DNA from: Nelumbo lutea
Taxonomy: Eukaryota > Streptophyta > Magnoliopsida > Proteales > Nelumbonaceae
Length of the DNA: 64,000 nt
Direction of reading: 5' to 3'
Assembly (NCBI GenBank): GCA_022828595.1
Contig: JAKGHH010000008.1
Coordinates: forward strand, 6,995,728-7,059,727
The notes beneath the pieces are model-generated. The model did not search any database and had not been told where the DNA came from. It was given only the letters and a program-made list of their open reading frames with translations. Each line of letters opens with the position of its first letter. The first letter of the stretch is position 1. Below, piece by piece: positions 22,571 through 35,200 of this stretch. A program made the translations under genes and the position numbers.

Positions 22571-24611
22571 TCAAAATAAGGGAGTGTACATTTTGAAAAA
22601 AAAATTGCATTTCACAGGCCCGGAGCTACTTCTTCTATCAGAAGGCTCTTCAACGATACCCGAAGGTCCTACCTCGCCCTCAGAATCTGGTTCACCATCA
22701 GCAGCGTTGGCCATCTCCTGATTTATGCGCGAAGTGGATATGGCACTAATATCGAGCTCGGAGTACGTGTTCCGGATCATCCACCGGCTCAGTTTAAAAC
22801 CCCTTCTGTACGCGTCCACCATCAGGTCATCAAAGTACGGCGAGGCGATGTACTCATCGACGACCTTCTTCTTGGCATCTTCGATGCCTTGAGAAAAGAT
22901 ATGCGTCCTCTCCTTAATATCCTCCTAAAGGTATTTAACCTGATGCTGCAGATCCAGCCTCAGGTCCGCCATGTGCTTCACCACTACTCCCATGGCCTCA
23001 ACATCTCTCTGAGACCTCGCCTGCCTGATCTGTGCAACGCGAGTAGCCACCTCAGTAGCTCGGGATGTCGTCTCGGCAGCACGGAGAGCCTCTTCGGCAG
23101 CTCGCGTTGGCCTCGAGCTCCTTTCCACTTGGGTCGCCAATGCATGGATAGAAGAGTTCACCTACCAAAAGGAAAGAACAAGTGATCAGAAGAACGACAG
23201 CAAGAGGGATAAAAGCAAAAGAGCTCGACAAAAAATCTAACTTACCACCATGGCATGAGTGACAGCACGACATGCCACCTGGTTCAAAGGGAGATCGGTC
23301 CACATTGCGACCTCCTCGAGGAAAATGGCCTCCCTACTCTTCTGAAGAGCGTGGTTTGGCGACAACATACTCCTGAATTCCCCTTGGGCTCCTGAGCCTA
23401 AGGGCCCAGCTCGCGTATAAGCAGACCCAGAGTAAGCGGGAGCCTCCGTGTAAGTAGTCTCAGCATAAGGGACGCCTGCCACGTCTTGCATTGGAGGGGC
23501 CATCTCGGGCTCCCTGGACGGATCCTCTGACGGGTAGTCTAGTACCTCGGGCTTTGCATCCTAGGGCAGCTCGGCACGAGTTCGTTTGGTGACTCGCTTC
23601 CTCCTCTTCATGCCTTGAAACAAGTGCCCACCACGAGTCCTTTTTGAGTCCATCACACTTGCAAAAAGAGTTCGGCATCAGAAAAAAAACAAAAGAACAA
23701 CAAAAGCAAAAAACCTCCGAGTAAGGAACCTACCCGAACTCAGGCCGGCCGCAATGAGCTTGGCCTCCATCAGATATTGATGGCATTTTAGCCCAAGCCG
23801 CGCCCATTGTCGGAGGCCCTTCATCGTCTCTTTGTCAAGCGTAACACCGAAGTCAGGGGCGGCCAATCCCCATCAGGTCTGAAACGGCCACCCCAATACA
23901 CTTCGCACTCCGAAGTAATCCCGCTTCCCCGCCAAGATCTTGTTGGGAAGCTCATGTAAAAGCTTAAAACCCGGGCGAGGAGATAGGTAATATGCCCACC
24001 TACGCCTAGGAAGGGGACCCGCTTGCTTCTTAAGTATCAAAATGGAAGAGAAGATCTCCAAGTCTAAAGGAAAGCCCAGTTCGCAAAATAAGGAGATTGT
24101 CCCCACCAAGTTACGAATGGAGTTCAGGTGAAGTTGGCCGACAGTAACGTCGAAATGGTTCATGACTTCAACAAGGAGAGGGTGGAAAGGCAGGCGCAAC
24201 CCCGCATTGAGTTGTTCCCAGAATATCACGATCTCATCAGGACCGTGCTCCCAAGGAAAACTGCCAAAGGTATGAAGTAGGCATACTCCCAAGTAGGTTA
24301 AACTGGGTAATAAGGGATTGAAGCCCCTCGGGCGTCATGGTCGAGGAACCAAACTTGTCTAACATCTGATCTCAACGAGAGGTGGATGCCAAACTGCCTG
24401 AGGCGACTCGGCCTACGGGCTCGAACTCTTCCTCAAGTTCTACCTTAGGTTCGCTAAGACCATCGGGGGATGCAACTCGGTTCGTAGAACCTGCATCAGA
24501 CCCCCTTGAAGAACTGTCTGAGCTATCCGAGCTAGACATCGGGAGGAGAAGGATTCCAGGAAAGTACTCACCCAGAAAAAGACTTGAACGGATTGCGGAA
24601 ACTTGAAACAC
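22571..24611 (-). pseudogene. Antisense gene within the LTR element (Transposase_28-like, spliced)
   Basis: Several long minus-strand frames lie between pol and the 3' LTR. From 5' to 3' they are: an acidic Ser-rich N-terminus (SSSDSSDSSSRGSD, near 24530); a segment GLRLPFHPLLVEVMNHFDVT and RRRWAYYLSPRPGF (24292-23873), which I recognise as the 'putative gypsy type transposon' (Transposase_28) family; a basic linker; then a coiled-coil-like region rich in Ala, Glu and Arg (near 23160-22925) running to an acidic tail at about 22620. An 84-bp intron with GT-AG ends (23245-23162, in transcript order) joins HAMV to NSSIHAL. Such antisense ORFs are known in Tat-type elements. Function is unknown. 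Frames are broken in places. Confidence 0.75.
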
Positions 24612-25040
24612 GAGCTAAAATCTTTAGTGCGAACTAAAAGCCTGGACGCTGAGCTCAAGAATCAGCGGCTCAAATCAAAGCCAATCCGACGGCCCCCAGT
24701 CACACTGACCGCATGTCTCCTGAGACCGAGACGTGACTGGCCACACGTCTTTCGAAACTAAAAGCGCATGCCTCCTCACGTCCCCCAGCAGCGCGTTTTT
24801 TGAAATAAAGCACGCGCTTTCACGTTTCCCAGCGGCGTGCTTTTTGAATGTTTGAAATAAGGTGCGTGCTGTCACGTCTGTCAGCATTTGTAGGTAGGTC
24901 GGTGCATTTCCGGTCTTTTGGGCGCTCGAGAAACTCAAAGAACCCTGACAACGCACCTCGCACTATCAGTCAACCAAAAATTGAGGTACGGGACAAATCC
25001 ACCTCATGAACTCCCCGCGTCAGGGCAAGACCCTTAGCAC

Positions 25041-25057
25041 GAGGAGTGGGGGGCAAT
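25041..25057 (+). other. Polypurine tract
   Basis: GAGGAGTGGGGGGCAAT lies immediately before the 3' LTR start at 25058, the normal position for the plus-strand primer of an LTR retrotransposon. Confidence 0.8.
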
Positions 25058-25834
25058 TGATAAAGGAAGATTTGGCCCGACCTCGTAATCACTCAACACG
25101 CGGCAAAGGCAACAGCTCGGCACAACAGCGTGCCCAAGGTGCAAGCATCAAAGGGTGGAACCAGCAGTTCGAACAAACTACCAGCAGTCCGAACTCCCTA
25201 CTAGGAGCCTGAACTCTCCCTTTGGCCTTGAGCCTCACACAAGGCAACGACCTGAATTGGCCCGCCCCATGACAGTTCGGGACACTCCCCTATCCGAACT
25301 CAAGATTTCACCTCACTCACCACTCCAGCACTTCGCCCCCAAGACACCAAACTGAACAACCGTACCTCGCCTGACACCGAGGAAGTTCGTACCCAGGGGC
25401 GGCGCACCCGACTGACTTGGGATTTGACGCTTGACAGCCACACTCCAACAGCCACCTACCACCGCCACCTGCTACCGCCATCTCCAGTTGCAGAGACGGA
25501 TCCAACAAAGAGAGCAGTGGCGGTTCTATCCCAGCAAAGGTGATGACACCCGAACTGGCAGGAGCGCAGAGATAATCATACCCGACCTGACATAAGCTTA
25601 GGAGTGAGTGCGCGAGGTGGTTATAAAAGGCTCCCTGCCCCCCAAGAACAAGGTATGTAAACTTTGCGCCATATGGTTTTATCTTGCCTTCAAGAGAGTA
25701 ATAACTTGAGCTTCGGAGCAATCTCACCGGGTTCCTCCCCGGAGATTCCTCATCTTCTCCGTTTCAGGCTCCCTGTTGATCCAGTTAGAGGCAAGGTCGT
25801 TGACATCAAAGACCAATCAGATTGCGCACCATCA
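25058..25834 (+). repeat. 3' LTR
   Basis: Starts TGATAAAGGAAG and ends CGCACCATCA. It is the same length (777 bp) as the 5' LTR and clearly similar throughout, with many CG-to-TG or CA differences. Confidence 0.93.
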
Positions 25835-26210
25835 AGTGCTATTCAAGTTAATCAAGTATTTCAAAAGGTGCAGAATCAGTACGCTCAATGCCTTCTCCTA
25901 TTAAGATCAAAATAATATAAATACAAAAATATAGGTTGCAAATACATACAAAATAATACAAATTACAAGGTTTTGCACTTACATATTTGTATTATACTCT
26001 TTCCCTACTGAGTAGGAAGAACAGCCGACTTCCCCGGTTCCCATAAATAACTGCTCCACTTGGTGCAAAACTTGGCATCACACTTCGTAATTGTACCAAA
26101 AACTTACGTGCGTAGCTGTGTTATCAGCAGATCCGAAGTGTACCCTTGATCACTCGTGTCTGCAGGTCATTTCTCGTGTCTGCAGGTACCCTTGATCCGA
26201 AGCCCTTAGC
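25835..26210. pseudogene. Right part of a degenerate copy of the ELF3 downstream flank and ELF3 3' end
   Basis: 25835-25890 continues the match to 38745-38790 (AGTGCTACTCAGGTTGACC-like). 25996-26105 matches 39135-39235, including the shared CCACTTGGTGCAAAACTTGGC. 26147-26164 matches 39534-39551 within the last ELF3 exon (CTTGATCACTCGTGTCTG, encoding QTRVIK on the minus strand). A short internal duplication (CTCGTGTCTGCAGGT twice) follows. The intervening 38790-39130 and 39240-39530 parts are missing or unrecognisable here. Confidence 0.7.
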
Positions 26211-26935
26211 TATATATATATATTCTAACTCCGTAAAGAAAGTGACGTCCTTAAAACCTATAACTGAACTTCCTACTTAAATTAATGGCTTTCGGGTTCT
26301 CAAATATGTTATAGAAAATACAATTAAAAGGGTACAGGTTGGAACAAGTTGGTATTGGATTGAACCCTATTGGGGTGGATTAGGTTTTGGTTGAAGCATA
26401 TCCATATTGAAGCAAACTCGTTGACATCCCTAGCTACAAGCAATCCATCTTGGTTAATTAATTAATTAAGTGGTTAATTAATTGATAATTACCCATGAAA
26501 CGTAAAATAAAATAATAGAAAACATTATTAATTAATTAAATACTAATGAATAATTAATTAATTTATAATTGTTATTGAGGTTGATTTAACCACTATTTTC
26601 TCATTTGTAACCAAACCATATGAATATGAAAATTTGTTACCGAATTAATGTATAAATAATATATTTAGTAATTTAAACTATAACTTTTGGTTAATTAATT
26701 AAGTAATGAAAATTTCTCATTACTATAACTTTTTAAGTAATTTAAACTATACGCAATTAATGTATAAGTACTATATTATAATTAACTATGACATGGAAAA
26801 ATATAAATTCAACCCCTTTAAACATTCAAAGTAATTTTAATTAAAAATGAGAGTAAATTAAATATTTGAATGGAAATTTGTATGATTAATGAATAAACTA
26901 TTAAAATTAAATAACTAATTATTTTAAAATATTAG
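26211..26935. other. AT-rich intergenic stretch
   Basis: Strongly AT-rich with repeated TTAATTAATTAA motifs from about 26453. No open frame or known element was recognised. Confidence 0.6.
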
Positions 26936-27480
26936 TGTTGGGGACATGGCTGAGTTGGCCATGAGGCCCCTGGCCATCTGTCATAGTTCGGTCACATCGG
27001 CACAGTCCGACTGGGCTATGGCATTGCCATGATCCCGTCGACCACGTCAGATATGCCCCTCACGGATAAGCCCGCCTAACGGATAGGGATGGGAAGACAA
27101 CTCCATCGAGGAATAGGACTCTACCTCCTGCAACCTCGGCGGGGAACTCTGCCTCGATTTTCCTGGAAACCTACTCTGATTAGGATACGGATCCTCTGGC
27201 TATAAAAAGGTACTCCATGCTTGAGGTAATGGACTTTTTGACTTCGAACACCCACAATGCTAATTAGCTCGGACCACCAACTCGGCCCGGCCATCCATCA
27301 CCTCCTATTGACTTCAGCATCCGAGTACTTACCTGGGGTTAATTCCTCGGGCCTCTGACTTCTTCCTTGACCACAAATCTTAAAGCGTGGCCTCATCCTT
27401 GAAGCTCGGCCCGACCTGCCAACGAGGACTATCTGATTGCCCTCCTCAATTCGTGCACTACCTCAAACTGAGCAACATCA
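26936..27480 (+). mobile_element. Solo LTR, 545 bp
   Basis: A GC-richer block within AT-rich DNA runs from TGTTGGGGACATGG to GAGCAACATCA. The flanking 5-mers are ATTAG and TTTAG, a plausible target duplication with one mismatch. A TATA-like GGCTATAAAAAGG lies near 27200. No internal gag or pol sequence or second LTR is nearby. It probably arose by LTR-LTR recombination. It is a different family from the 10-kb element, though both end in ATCA. Confidence 0.75.
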
Positions 27481-29212
27481 TTTAGTTATATAAATAAAAT
27501 TTAAAAAATAGTCAATAAAAATTAAAATTTTCACTTACCAAAAAATACTTGTATAATTAATTTCAAATTAGCTACAAGTTAATTTCAAAATTAATTAAAA
27601 ATTTTAAAACTTGAATAACAACAACAACATTGTCAAAATATGCACTAAAGAACTTTTGGCGGTGTTTAAGATACAGGTTCAACTATGATATGATATGGGA
27701 AAAACAAATGACCAATAAACTAGAATTATAAACGTGATAATGATTAAGGTGTTATTTATCTAAATTCATGAATGGGTCAGTCAAAACACTTTCCATACCA
27801 TATCTTTCCCGTATCATAGATTTTCCCTTAATATAAACATCAACCACTTCAATTGTCGCGAAAAGTATTTGGCACGAAAGGTGGCAGTGGTGGGAAAGGA
27901 TTTTCAATGTTACTAAAACCTGAACAAAAGTGCTGCAAAAAATTAACATTTGGCAACAGCTATTAATAACCATAATCTAAACAGTCATTTGTGACATTTT
28001 TTATTAACGTCACGATAGGTTGATTATTTATGACATTTTATATAAATGTTGCAAAAAATGCCACGAAAAGTTAACATTTTGCAATAATTATTAATAAACA
28101 TTGCCAAAAGTTTATCATTTGCGATAATTTTCATTAACATCATGAAAACTTAACTATTTGTGACGTTTTATATAAACATCACAAAAGAAACGCCACCAAA
28201 ATCCCTATATTTTTTAGTGACAATTGATGGTGCTGAAAAAGAAATTGGAGCTTTCTTGACCTTCCAAGATATCTTATTTTTCACATGTATATGCTGTCAT
28301 TATGAGATAGCCTTGTGTAGAGGTTTCAACCCAACGTTCCCTTCATTATTTTGAGGTGGGAATTTAACAAACTTGAAGGTTTAGGGGAAAGGCCAATTCA
28401 ATGCCTCACCAGAAATTGAGACAAGTGCCTCATTGACCAAGGATCTAACCACTTGGTCATCCCACTTAGACCAAGTTAAATGGGTAGCTATTGGCCCAGT
28501 AAGAACTGAAACTAGGATCTAGAGCAATCCAATAATATTGGTATCTCTATGCATAAAAGATTTTCAAGTAAACAATCAAATAAGTTTTTTTTTTTTTTTA
28601 TAAAAAAAAAATAAATAGATAATAATTTTAGAAAAAAAAAAGAAAAGAATGATTGTATGCGAAAGTGTTGCATAGAGATAAAGCATGAAACAATCATCTT
28701 CCATCAACATGAGATCACATCTCCGGCCCACAATGACACACAGCATATCCCCACCGTGTATTAGAAACATTTCTTGATGATGACATCATCGATTTTGATA
28801 CTTTCATCGGGAGATGTTCCCAATACACGGCTGGGATGTGCTGTGGCGCTGAGATGTGAAATCATCAACATGTGGCTTGTCACATGACCATTGGATACTC
28901 CAACATGTTGAGAATCAAATGAGGGCCTATGGCCACTTACCATGGAGTCTTCCATTCATTCAAAGGTTGATCACCGTCTAAGCTTTCTCTTGTAACTCTG
29001 TTTCTTCGGGGTTAGTTTCTCTACTCTTGTTGGGCTTACAGTTTTGCATTCAATCTGTGCTGATTACAAGCTCGATGCTTATTTGCTAATGCTTTGCTTT
29101 TGGGGCTATTGCGCAGGTAGGCGGAAGACAGGCAAAGAGGTCTGCATCAAATGGGCAAAAGGTTTTGGACGAAAAATGGGTTGGGATACAATGATAAAAT
29201 AATCTCTTGGCA
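27481..29212. other. Intergenic DNA upstream of the neprosin gene
   Basis: It contains a degenerate subrepeat block at about 27880-28210 in which TGACATTTTTTATTAACG-like and GTTAACATTTTGCAAT-like units recur at roughly 60-80 bp. These look like subterminal repeats of a DNA transposon. Around 28586-28640 there are T and A runs. An upstream exon or signal-peptide exon for the neprosin gene could lie at about 29050-29116 but I could not establish it. Confidence 0.5.
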
Positions 29213-32200
29213 ATGGTTTTTATGATTTTAATGGATGGAGTAGTAGATGGTGAATCCCTGATTAAGCAGAAGTTGTTGGAAGTTAACAAGAGGTTGAAGC
29301 TTCTTAACAGGCCAGCAGTCAAGAGTATTCAGGTTTGCAGATTTCTATTCCACGTCAAGGAACTGCTTAGAAACTGCGTATCCATTAATTGTTAAATTTA
29401 TGAGCCCTCCGATCATCTCTTACCCCTTCCCTTCAACTTCTGACAGATCATTTGTTCTTTATATCTATTTCAATGGGAGAAGTAGTATTTTTAATGGGAT
29501 TGGATTTTGTATCTATACATCACAAAATCTACACATTACACATTACACATTGTTTGAAGCCTTTGGAGAAATGGGTTCAAATTTTGAGTTATGTTTTTGG
29601 CGATAGAAAGACAAAGTTGAACTTAGCGATTCACATGCATCTGTTTGTGAACTGAAACTTCGGTGTCTGTCTGGGAGGGTTTTGCATGGGCTGAGAAACC
29701 TGGAATGCAATGAAGCTGTTGTATTTGATAAAAATCTAGAAAGCTGAAAACAGGCTTACATAGACTTTCCTGTGAAGCTCTCTCAATTCTCAAGTCTCCA
29801 AAGCAGTAGGGATCTCCTGAACACAATAACCCTACCCACAAGTCATCAAGCTGCACATCAAGAATATCTCCCCGTGAATGTCAAGGTGACATTTTCAATG
29901 TGCGGCTGTAGTGTCCTGTGACTGTGAGCAGGACTCTTGTGAGGAGAAGTGGCTCAGTCCATTCTGTTCAATCAACACAGAAGCCCTCCCAAACAGGGCG
30001 TTAAGCTGCCATACACACTCCCTACTTCTTGGGCATTATGGCATGAAATGGAGTGGGTCAACCCAAAATATAACCCTGGGCCATACCTCGCAATATGATC
30101 CGGATATACGAAATGGACAGGCCCGATATGTACCTCACAGGGTCCGCCTAACATGGATCTGGATCCAACCCACTTCATCCCCTGCCTGATTGTGAGTTGC
30201 TGCTTAATCTCTTTATTGTAGTGTAGTGGCTACGTTGGTTTCTAGTTTGTTTCTCTACCAAATTTACTGGATGCCTCTAACTACATTTCTATTTGGTTTT
30301 CTAGAGCGAAGATGAAAATACCATAGATTGCATTGATCTTTTCAAGCAACCTGCTTTTGATCACCCTATGTTGAAAAACCACACGATCCAGGTCGGGTCG
30401 GGTTTGATATTATCTTCTTTTTTCTGTCCATTTTTGTTTTGTTTATCATCAAACAACAAATGTCACCATTTACTGGTTTGATTTAACTTGATTCCTGAAA
30501 TTTCACTGCGTCACAGATGAAACCCACATATGATCCACCGACGATGAGAACCACGAAGCAAGAGTCTTCTACTAAGCTAGTATCACAGGTTTGGCGAAGA
30601 AGTGGAAATTGTCCACAAGGAATAATTCCTATTCGTAGGATCCGAAAGATTGATATACTGAAGGCCAATTCTCTTGAAGATTATGGAAGAAAGAGATCAC
30701 CAGCCTCTTCTCGTGCCTCTAGCAGTACGAGAACAATGCGTGGCGCTAGTCAAACTAATCACTTCAACCAAAAAGCCAATCAGTCGGTATCCCCTTTAAT
30801 TTCTCCTTCTCCATTAAGATATGGGTTGGGCCTGATCTAGACAAATCTGATGGTAGGACAGGATGTGCTTGTGGCCACTGTTTTAAAAACCAACCCAAGA
30901 GGCCGAACCGTTTTTGCCTCTGGGTTGTAGGTCACATCAGCATTTATATATTTTAAGTGTATATATATAAAAATAATATTTTATCAATAAATAACATATA
31001 TATATATATATATATATGTTTTATATATGATATATGTATTATTCTTTATTTAATTTATATTCTTTAAATCAGTTTTTAAATTTTTTTATTTATATAAATA
31101 TTAAAAATTATGATTTGAGATTAAAAATGGTTTTTTTTCACAAAAATAGTGGGGCAAAAGAAGGGATTTGAGGCCCTTGGTATGCATAAGTTTTAAAAAG
31201 TTACCCAAAATGAAAAAAATAAAAATAAAAAATTACTTCAATTGGATATACAAAGTTATGACCTCCCGAAGTTTGAATACACTATTAATATATAACCTGT
31301 GATCTAGTCACCGAGTCAACTGGATCAACTGTCCAATCGGCTAGATCAGATGGTTTTTTATCAAATCAACAGGTTTTGACTTTTCTCTAATCCAAAATCC
31401 TAATTGAATGATGATTCGAATGATTCAACCAATCAGATCGGATCAACGGCGAGTTAAAAATACTGCTTGTGCCCCATGGAATAAGGCCTTTAGATTAGCC
31501 TAGAAATATCACTAGACTGGATGGGTTCATAACATTTTATGGGCTTTCATATTGACTGATATATTTCTTGGTCCGGCCCAGTCCTGACCAACCCATTTTG
31601 AGGTGTGAAAGTGATATTATTATTTGTTGCTTTTCATCTTAGATAGATAGAAAGATAGATGGATTAATTCTTGACTCCATGTTATAAATGTGGACATGCT
31701 TGGAATGATCAGGTGGCGATACTTCTTACTAAAGGGTACAATTACATAGGAGCAAAAGGAGATATAAACGTTTGGAATCCTTATGTGGAATCAGATGATG
31801 ATGATGAGTACACCGCAGCTCAAATATGTATTAAGAATGGTCCTTATTATGATTTTGAGACCATTGAATCAGGATGGACGGTTAGTATCATTTTAATTTC
31901 TAAATAACAACATAAATCTTATATTATTCTCAAAATTTGTAACTCAATATTTGAGCATCTTATCTTATCTTATATATATCTATTAAAGGGATAGGGTGTT
32001 CTCCCCTTTCGCCAAATGGCAGGATATATATATATGCGATTGGTTTTGGGTTGATGGTTTGATTGTTTGGTTTAAATGAATAGTTGGTTTTGACAATAAA
32101 AATTACAAGCAAAAAGTTATGAAACTGTTCTAGTCACCAGTTTTTTGATCGACGGTTCGACCGTTTGATTCGAACGAATGACCTGTTCTGACAACAAAAA

Positions 32201-35200
32201 TTACAGGAAAAAAATTGAGTGTGTGAGGTCTATTAAGTAGTATCATACGTGTAATGTTATTCGATTGTGTGACTCATACGACCCGAAAATGGAACCGTTC
32301 TGGCCATCAATTTTTGGATTGATGGTTCAATCATTCGGTTTGAACAGACAGATGGCTCGTTTTGACAACAAAAATTAAATAAATAAAAAATGGCCAAAAA
32401 CCATTGAACGGGCCGACGGTTCGACCGCTCGGGTCAATGGGTCATTGACTGATTCAACAGTTTTTGGCTAAGGACTAGGATTGGGGTAAAACGGAACCAG
32501 TTACCTAGATGGTTCTCAATTAAAAAAAATAAAAAACAGCGATTCGACCATCCAGTTCGATGGATGGCCCGTTCTGACAACAAAAATTACAGGCAAAATA
32601 TTGAGTGTGAGGTCCATTAAGCAGTATCATATGTGTTATGTCATTCAAGTGTGTGATACGACCCAAAAACGAAACCGTTCTAGCCACCGATTTTTAGGTC
32701 GAAGTTTTGACCGTCCAGTTCAAACGGATGGCCCATTCTAACAACAAAAATTAAAAAAATAAAAAAAATGGCCAAAAACTATTGAACGGGTCAACAGGTC
32801 AACGATTCGACCACCCGGGTCAATGGGTCATTGACCGATTCAATGGTTTTTGGCCAAGGATCGAGATTGGGAAAAATGGAACCGGCTGCCTAGACAGTTC
32901 CCAATTAAAAAAATAAAAAAAAAATGGTCAAAAACTATTGAATAGTCGATAGTTCGACCGCTCGGATCAATGGGTCGTTGATTGATTCAACAGTTTTTGG
33001 CCAGGGACTGGGATTGGGGTAAAACAAAACCGGTTGCCTAGACAATTTCCGGGCCGAAATGTCCATCCATCCGGGTCAATAGTGGTTCGAAAACTATGGT
33101 TTTTTGTGCTTTTGGATTTTCACTATTCAAAGGTTTCTTCTACTGTTGGCTTTTTTTGAACGCGTGCGGTATGTTCTTTTTTTTTTTCATTTACTGCTTT
33201 TGTTTGTTTTTTTTTTTGGTGTTTGGTGTTCTTCTTCAAGATCCTCCAAAACAGTCTAGGGTTTGACACCATTTTATTTCTTCCCTTTTGTTTTTTCTTT
33301 GGGTTTTCTTATGCAGTATTTTTTTTATTTTCTTATAAGACGATCTGCTTTGTCTCTTTCTTTGATTGCATGTATAATAGCTCTGTTTCAAAGCAGAACT
33401 TTGGACTCGATTTTTTGATTTTTTTTCCTTTGGGTTTTCCAATTTGATAGATTTATTGCCAATTTTTTCTATGTTTAAGGTCACTTTGGATTTATCTTTC
33501 AAGGTTTTGAAATCCCTTGCAATGTCCACCCTTCCCATGGTTATGACTACAAAGTTATTTCGTCTAATTGTTGACATTTAGAAAAAATGACCTAGTAACA
33601 GAACCGTTCTGGCCACCAGTTCGAACGCATGGCCCATTCTAACAATAAAAATTAAAAAAAATGGCCAAAAACCATTGAACGGGTCAACTGCCCGGGTCAA
33701 TGGGTCATTGATTGATTCAATGATTTTTTGCTAAGGATTAGGTTTGGGGTAAAACAGAACTGGTTGTCAGGACGGTTCTCGGGCCGAACGGTCCTACTGT
33801 CTAGGTCAATTGGGAGTTCTCGATGTAAAACAAAGGATAGGTATGACCATATTAATTGTTTTATATGAGACGCTTTGTTGAAACAATATTTAAAAAAGGA
33901 ACACATGATGATCTCTTTTAAGTCTTTATATGAGCTTCAATACTTTGGTACTTATAAATACAAATTTCTTATTAAAAAATCATTGTCTTTTTTTCATAGC
34001 AAATAGCAATATTACAATTCCAGCCCCCGCCAAACAGGGCCCTTCCCTATTACTTTTCCATTAAAATGTTAATCGTCCTAGCATCTTATTATAATGTTTA
34101 TTTTTTCTTCATTTAGGTAAACCCAGGTGTCTATGGAGACAGGCGGACTCGATTCTTTTCTTATTGGACTGTAAGTTTCTAGTTCTTCCCGGTGCATGTT
34201 ATATAAATAGGTTGGTGTTTCTGGAATGGTCTAGACCCAGTTGTGTCAACTTGACTAGTTTTCTATGTATTAGTATTTTACCCTTTGGGCCTTGTTGGCT
34301 TTTTGGTAAGTTATTTATTCAGATAAATATACATATCCAGGAAACATTTATTCTGATAAGTGTATTTATTCATGTTTTTCTAATTTTTTAGATAAAGAAG
34401 ACAATGACCATTTTAGCTATAAAGTGATAATTTTGACCTATCTAAATGTTGGCCACTTCTCCCATATGGGAAAATTACTTATCCACCTGAGATATAGGTA
34501 TCACTTACCTAAGCATTAGGTGATACTTAAAAAAACAAATCTTCTGTAGACCCTATATAAATCTGAAAAAAGAATATGGGTTTCTTGGTCTCTCTCTCAA
34601 AACCGAAAAAACGAGGGATCCTTGAAGTGCAAATAGACTGATTGCTTAGCTAGCTAGTTATTGGGATTTGTAAGTAGAAGATGATTTTCCTTTGTTCTCC
34701 TTGTGTTGTAGGCGGATGCTTCAAAGAAGACAGGTTGCTTCGACCTTCTTTGCCCTGGTTTTGTTCAAACCAGCAATGAAATAGCCCTTGGTTCCGCCAT
34801 TGAACCTATTTCAGTTACTGCTGGTCCCCAATATCATATTGCACTCACCATCTTCAAGGTAAGATGTTGTTTGTTATTTGATATAAGGGGTGCGCCTTTT
34901 TCTTTTTCTTCAAATCTGGACCACCCAGTTGGTGGGGCCCAAACAACTCTAAAAGGCTAATTTATTGGGTGGTCGAGATTTGCAAGATTTGATTTCTTCT
35001 TTTTCTAGATTTTTTCTAGCTCACATGATCTGATCTTACTCTGCAACATTCTTGTGATGTAGGATCCATACACTAGGAACTGGTGGTTGCAAATGGGAAA
35101 TGATATCAAAATAGGATACTGGCCACCAGACATATTCAGTGGATTAAGTCATATTGCATCATCTGTTGAATGGGGAGGCCAAGTCTACAGCACCAACGTA

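Larger units (their letters stand above)
15787..25834 (+). mobile_element. Ty3/Gypsy LTR retrotransposon, Tat-lineage-like, 10,048 bp
   Basis: Full-length but decayed element. The two LTRs are 777 bp each and both run TG...CA (TGATGAAGG/TGATAAAGG to ACCATCA). The flanks are CGTGC on the left and AGTGC on the right. The homologous empty site near 38741 reads AGTGC, which supports a 5-bp target duplication with one later change. The order is LTR, primer-binding site, gag, protease, RT, RNase H, a second RNase H, integrase, a long antisense gene, polypurine tract, LTR. Integrase after RT-RNase H gives Ty3/Gypsy. The dual RNase H and the antisense gene upstream of the 3' LTR point to the Tat/Ogre group. 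Many stops and frameshifts mean it cannot move on its own. By-eye comparison of the first ~170 bp of the LTRs gives about 8% difference, many changes being transitions. Confidence 0.95.
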
